Part shown: positions 5,445 to 8,099 of the stretch, in pieces
Position numbering within the stretch: the first letter of the stretch is position 1
Layout: each line of letters begins with the position of its first letter
From: Kiritimatiellia bacterium
GTDB lineage: Bacteria; Verrucomicrobiota; Kiritimatiellia; RFP12; UBA3636
Assembly: GCA_017413145.1 (NCBI GenBank)
Contig: JAFPUX010000365.1
Location: 1 to 8,099 of the forward strand
DNA: 8,099 nucleotides
Direction of reading: 5' to 3'
Translations under genes and position numbers: made by a program
Notes under the pieces: model-generated
Seen by the model: the letters and a program-made list of their open reading frames with translations, nothing else
Database searches by the model: none
What the model was told of the DNA's origin: nothing

Positions 5445-6587
5445 ATGGAGACACCGCTCGACATTTCCGTGACCGTTGCGCCGGACTGGCGCGAATCCGT
5501 CGCCGCCTGCCGCGACTACTTGCGCCTGTACGGAAGCGGACCGCTCCAGGACGGAATCTTTTTCGCGCTGGGCGCGGTCGCCTCGGCCGTCGCCCTGTGG
5601 ACGAACAACGGCACCGCGTGTCTCTTGGCCGTTCTGGGGATCCTCGTCGGCTTCATCGGCTGGATCCAGCGTCGCCGCTGGATCCGGAACCGGCTCGCGG
5701 CGGAGGCGACGACCGCCGCGGGGCCCGCGACGCTGCGGTTCGCGGACGACGCGATCCGGATCGAGCGCGGCGTCGAACGCTCGACCGTCCTCTATTCCTC
5801 GATGGGCTCCCGCTTCCTTCTCCGGAACGGACGGATCCTGTTCCTCCGCGGCAAGCTCTACGGCGGGTTCTGGCCGGCCGCCGTCCTCGACGCCGTCGGA
5901 GCGGACCGCCTCGCGTCCATACTGGAAGCCGCCGGCCTGGCGCGGATCAAACGGAGCTTCGGCCTTTTCCGCGTCTTCGTCCTGTTGCTCGTCCTCACCG
6001 CCGCCGCAGCAACCGACTTCGGCGTTCACGTCTACGAAAGGAGTCCGGGACGCATGGTCCGGTGGGTGCTCGACGGCCGCCGTTTCGACGAGGTCGGCGG
6101 GCGCCTCGGCTGGGTGGTTTCGCACCGGTTCGCCGACTGGCCGGAGGACGTGAAAACGTCGTTCCTGCTCCGGACGATGGACGGCGTGGACGGCCATTCG
6201 GGGGAGGAGTTCGCCGAATGTGTCGTCGGGTGGCGGCTCGACGCGGCCCTGATCGAACGCGCGAAGAAGGAAGGCCGCGACGTCGAACCGGCCCTGCGGC
6301 AGGAAATCGTCGCGCAGCGCTGGACCGTCTCGCTCGAACCGGACGAAGCCTCGGGCCGGTGGACGCTCGTCGCGGCGGAAAAGGACGGCCTCCGCCCCGA
6401 CGGCGTCGAGCGGCGGATTCCCACGGGAATTCCCGTCGAGACGGAAGCCGCCGCACGCATCGGATTCGGGCGCGCGATCGTCGAGCGGGCCGGTTCGGGC
6501 CGATGGGACGAAGAATACCTCTTCCAGCCGCCCGAACCCGGCCGGACCGACTACCTCCTCGTCCGCAAGGAAAGGAAACCGGAATGA
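5445..6587 (+). CDS. Membrane protein with YcxB-like N-terminal half and unknown C-terminal domain
   Basis: This 380-aa protein probably sits in the inner membrane. Two close hydrophobic segments at about residues 38-53 and 56-74 are followed by basic IQRRRWIRNR, a topology stop. Residues about 95-165 (TLRFADDAIRIERGVERSTVLYSSM..., LFLRGKLYGGFWPAAVLDAVGAD) look like the small beta-rich domain of YcxB-like proteins, a family of unknown function. A third segment lies at about 173-195. The last 185 residues (EFAECVVGWRLDAALIERAKKEG, EEYLFQPPEPGRTDYLLVRKE) form a soluble domain I do not recognise, on the opposite side of the membrane if all three segments span. The ATG at 5445 has no SD, but it is the first start after the promoter that precedes the membrane segments with a plausible polar N-terminus. 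The stop overlaps the next start (ATGA), which indicates translational coupling. The family call is from pattern only. Confidence 0.75.
   Translation: METPLDISVTVAPDWRESVAACRDYLRLYGSGPLQDGIFFALGAVASAVALWTNNGTACLLAVLGILVGFIGWIQRRRWIRNRLAAEATTAAGPATLRFADDAIRIERGVERSTVLYSSMGSRFLLRNGRILFLRGKLYGGFWPAAVLDAVGADRLASILEAAGLARIKRSFGLFRVFVLLLVLTAAAATDFGVHVYERSPGRMVRWVLDGRRFDEVGGRLGWVVSHRFADWPEDVKTSFLLRTMDGVDGHSGEEFAECVVGWRLDAALIERAKKEGRDVEPALRQEIVAQRWTVSLEPDEASGRWTLVAAEKDGLRPDGVERRIPTGIPVETEAAARIGFGRAIVERAGSGRWDEEYLFQPPEPGRTDYLLVRKERKPE
6567..6576 (+). promoter_or_regulatory. Ribosome binding site for the 85-aa gene
   Basis: The purine run AAGGAAAGGA, inside the end of the upstream gene, ends 7 bases before ATG 6584. 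It is one of only two good SD-like sites in the window and decides the start of the overlapping downstream gene. Confidence 0.6.
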
Positions 6588-6841
6588 TGGCGTTTCTTTT
6601 CGCCGCATCCGTTCTGGCGCTGGGCGTCCTGGCGATCCTGTTCGTCGCGGTCCTCGCCGTCCGGCTGTTCACGAAGCGGCGTCCGCCGCTCTGCACCCGC
6701 CGCGCCGCCGCCGTCGCGGCGGCGGCGCTCGGAATCGTCGTCCTCGGGCAGGCGGGCCTCGCGGCGGACGACCGGCGCTACAACGCATTGATCGCGGTCG
6801 CGGGGAAGTCCCACGCGGTGTCCGCGGAGGGCGCGGGGTAG
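6584..6841 (+). CDS. Small two-helix membrane protein (85 aa)
   Basis: This small protein has two hydrophobic helices: residues about 3-27 (AFLFAASVLALGVLAILFVAVLAVR) and about 41-60 (AAAVAAAALGIVVLGQAGLA). They are joined by a basic loop FTKRRPPLCTRR and followed by a short polar tail. It starts with ATGATG overlapping the stop of the preceding membrane protein and has a good SD, so the two are probably made together and may form a complex. The first helix could be a signal anchor. I recognise no family. The second Met (6587) is an equally possible start. Positive-inside reasoning puts the loop in the cytoplasm and both ends outside. Confidence 0.65.
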   Translation: MMAFLFAASVLALGVLAILFVAVLAVRLFTKRRPPLCTRRAAAVAAAALGIVVLGQAGLAADDRRYNALIAVAGKSHAVSAEGAG

Positions 6842-6884
6842 GCTTTTCCGTTTGTGGACAAATCTTTCATCATCCATTACCACC

Positions 6885-7406
6885 ATGGAAACCAATCCTT
6901 TGCCTTTTGGTTCGGTTTCACCGGAACAACTACGCTTGACCGTGTTCGCGAACCACGATTCTCCTTCGGCCGACAGCGCCGCCATTTCCTGCGGAAAGGA
7001 GACGATCGTTTCTATCCGCAAATCGGACAGGTTTTTCGTTGTTCGACATTGTTCATCCAACCGTGTACTCATGGCGGACTGTCTGTGTCTGCCCTTCGCG
7101 TTCTATGACGGGCGGCAGGTTGTCGGCGATGCACGCCTCTCCTTCCTCGGCAAGCTCGTTGTCCGATGGGGTTCGTCACAGATTTGCTCGTTCAAAGAAC
7201 ATCTTTGGAGTTCCTCAACCCTTGTTCTTCAAAACGACGGGGCAACCTACAAACTTCGTCAAGAACCGTCATCGGGCGAAAGTGGCGCTCTGTTCCTTGT
7301 TGAATCATCGTCTCCGACAGTTCGCCCGAATTTGTTTGTTCTGGCGGTCTTTCTCTTCTGGAAACTGTACTCCTTCCAATATCCGCCGTCATGTCCGTCA
7401 TGTTAA
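6885..7406 (+). CDS. Orphan 173-aa protein with C-terminal hydrophobic segment
   Basis: I do not recognise this protein. From the ATG at 6885 it is 173 aa: a beta-rich soluble part (IVSIRKSDRFFVVRHCSSNRVL, ARLSFLGKLVVRWG, TLVLQNDGATYKLRQEP) and a hydrophobic segment at about 149-166 (NLFVLAVFLFWKLYSFQY), then a short CPSC tail. The layout vaguely recalls tubby/LURP-like folds with a buried C-terminal helix, but this is a guess. Base composition drops to roughly 50% GC, codon use is mixed rather than C/G-ending, and no SD is present, all unlike its neighbours. That suggests recent acquisition. A TTG at 6852 and a GTG at 6854 (another frame) are weaker start choices. It begins 43 bp after the 85-aa gene and could be read from the same promoter. 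Confidence 0.55.
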   Translation: METNPLPFGSVSPEQLRLTVFANHDSPSADSAAISCGKETIVSIRKSDRFFVVRHCSSNRVLMADCLCLPFAFYDGRQVVGDARLSFLGKLVVRWGSSQICSFKEHLWSSSTLVLQNDGATYKLRQEPSSGESGALFLVESSSPTVRPNLFVLAVFLFWKLYSFQYPPSCPSC

Positions 7407-7482
7407 TGCTATGAAAACACCCGGGAACAGAAGGAGCCCGCCCCGTGAACCCTCGTGCCCGCGAGTGGCGAAGCCGCGACGC

Positions 7483-7519
7483 CCGGCCGCGGCCGGCGTG
7501 GCGGCACCCCGCCACGCCG
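7483..7519. repeat. GC palindrome pair before the abiE locus
   Basis: CCGGCCGCGGCCGG (7483-7496) is a perfect 14-bp palindrome. It overlaps a hairpin with perfect 11-bp arms CGGCGTGGCGG (7494-7504) and CCGCCACGCCG (7509-7519) around a 4-base loop. This marks the return to GC-rich DNA after the AT-richer orphan gene. It may be a bidirectional transcription barrier or another member of the hairpin population; no T-run is present. Confidence 0.6.
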
Positions 7520-7569
7520 TGCAACGCCGCCAAACCCGCCACTAACCACTGCCCTTGCCCCCGCCCGCA

Positions 7570-7650
7570 ATGAAACGCCTCGCCCTCCTCGTCCCCCTCA
7601 TCGCCGCGGGCTGCGCGAAGGTTCTTGACGCCCGCCGGGGCTTCTGGTAG
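7570..7650 (+). pseudogene. Lipoprotein signal-peptide remnant
   Basis: The 26-codon frame reads MKRLALLVPLIAAGCAKV, then DARRGFW and a stop. The first 15 residues are a textbook lipoprotein signal: a Lys-Arg start, a hydrophobic core and the lipobox IAAGC with Cys at 15. Almost nothing follows the lipidation Cys, and the last third coincides with the abiEi promoter. It is most likely the leftover 5' end of a lipoprotein gene cut by insertion of the abiE locus. A genuine mini-lipoprotein (lysis or entericidin type) is a less likely alternative. Confidence 0.5.
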
Positions 7651-7653
7651 GAT
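7625..7653 (+). promoter_or_regulatory. abiEi promoter
   Basis: TTGACG (7625-7630), a 17-bp spacer and TAGGAT (7648-7653) preceded by TGG form the best promoter in the window. The start point would be near 7660, about 40 bases before the abiEi ATG and just before the palindrome at 7663-7690. Confidence 0.7.
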
Positions 7654-7662
7654 TTGAGCGTT

Positions 7663-7690
7663 CCTTGACAAAATACGGATTTCAACAAGG
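7663..7690 (+). promoter_or_regulatory. Palindromic operator candidate upstream of abiEi
   Basis: This 28-bp interrupted dyad has outer arms CCTTG/CAAGG and inner arms AAAT/ATTT about a central ACGG; 20 of 28 positions are symmetric. It lies between the transcription start and the ATG and covers most of the abiEi SD (AAGGA, 7687-7691). Known AbiEi antitoxins repress their own operon by binding inverted repeats, so this is a natural operator. As RNA it could also hide the SD. Confidence 0.55.
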
Positions 7691-7699
7691 ATTGCTGAA

Positions 7700-8099
7700 A
7701 TGCTTCTCAACGTCGAAGAGTGCCTGGAGCGATACGGATCGTTCTACGGAATCGCCAAGCGGGTCCGTTCGGGCGAACTGGTGAAACTGGAGCGGGGGCT
7801 CTACTCCGACACGGACGAATACGTGTCGGGCGAGCGACGCGTCGCGAAGAAGCACCCGGCCGCGGTGTTCACGATGGAGAGCGCGTTCCTCTTCCACGGA
7901 CTTTCCGACGTCGTGCCGGACCGGCACTCGCTCGCCACGCCCGCGCGTTCCGCCGCGCTCGCCGACCCGCGCGTGCGGCAGTGGTACGTCCCGGCGGGGA
8001 CGCTGGACGTCGGACGGACGGAGCTGGAATGGGCCGGGGCGAAGCTGCCCGTCTACGACCTGGAGCGTTCGCTCGTGGAGCTGATGCGCAACCGCAACA
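7700..8099 (+). CDS. abiEi: AbiEi-family antitoxin/transcriptional repressor (5' part)
   Basis: The first 133 codons are in the window and the frame is still open at the right edge. AbiEi proteins are the antitoxin half of type IV toxin-antitoxin pairs: an N-terminal winged helix represses the operon, and the C-terminal part counters the AbiEii nucleotidyltransferase toxin without a stable complex. Residues about 1-45 fit the winged-helix part (ECLERYGSFYGIAKRVRSGELVKLERGLYSD). Family hallmarks follow: AAVFTMESAFLFHGLSDVVPDRHSLATP (54-81), DPRVRQWYV (89-97) and LPVYDLERSLVELMRNR (116-132). An SD (AAGGA, 7687-7691) lies 8 bases before the ATG, and a promoter and operator candidate are upstream. 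The toxin gene is expected just beyond the window. Recognition is from motif pattern. Confidence 0.85.
   Translation, partial: MLLNVEECLERYGSFYGIAKRVRSGELVKLERGLYSDTDEYVSGERRVAKKHPAAVFTMESAFLFHGLSDVVPDRHSLATPARSAALADPRVRQWYVPAGTLDVGRTELEWAGAKLPVYDLERSLVELMRNRN

Noticed and set aside
6693..6733. GCCGCC/GGCGGC palindrome in the 85-aa gene
   Set aside because: It encodes an alanine run in a membrane helix, so GCC/GCG codon repetition explains the symmetry.
7411..7545. 44-codon frame starting ATGAAAACACCC
   Set aside because: The translation is Arg/Pro-rich and made largely of the GC hairpins; there is no SD and no protein-like pattern.
7665..7693. TTGACA at 7665 as the -35 of a second abiEi promoter
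   Set aside because: The -10 position 17 bp away (AGGATT) is poor and falls on the SD; the TTGACG/TAGGAT pair upstream is much better, and TTGACA is part of the dyad.

Overview
The window is about 8.1 kb of GC-rich bacterial chromosome, strongly G/C in third codon positions, with one AT-richer patch near 6,842-7,430. Shine-Dalgarno (SD) sites are weak or absent before most genes. The promoters look sigma70-like with an extended -10 (TGG before TAGAAT, TAGACT or TAGGAT). The organism cannot be fixed from this. The composition, the LdhA tail chemistry and the hairpin-rich intergenic DNA would suit a PVC-group bacterium (Kiritimatiellota, Lentisphaerota or Verrucomicrobiota), but that is a low-confidence inference.

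Layout. On the minus strand, ldhA (fermentative D-lactate dehydrogenase, 3734 to 2673) is followed after 95 bp by a short UvrA-type ABC ATPase (2577 to 61) that lacks the UvrB-binding domain. On the plus strand, a 427-aa protein I do not recognise (3829-5112) starts inside a hairpin cluster. A hairpin-rich gap of about 330 bp then carries a promoter and a repeated leader. It is followed by a two-gene unit with an ATGA overlap: a membrane protein with a YcxB-like N-terminal half (5445-6587) and an 85-aa two-helix membrane protein (6584-6841). An AT-richer orphan gene follows (6885-7406), then a gap holding GC hairpins and a broken lipoprotein leader. The last gene is the 5' part of an AbiEi-type antitoxin gene (7700 to past the edge), with its own promoter and a palindromic operator candidate.

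Function. ldhA regenerates NAD+ during fermentation. The UvrA-like ATPase probably binds DNA lesions or DNA-bound drugs. AbiEi is the antitoxin and repressor half of a type IV toxin-antitoxin/phage-exclusion pair, whose toxin gene should lie just beyond the right edge. These genes do not form one pathway.

The most unusual feature is the density of short palindromic elements. One repeat family abuts the 3' ends of both uvrA and ldhA and supplies the ldhA stop codon, and its core recurs at the 5' end of the unknown 427-aa gene. Two further palindromes lie in frame inside the uvrA coding sequence. Other hairpins with 2-4 base loops fill the remaining gaps. I saw no tRNA, rRNA, CRISPR array or complete insertion sequence.
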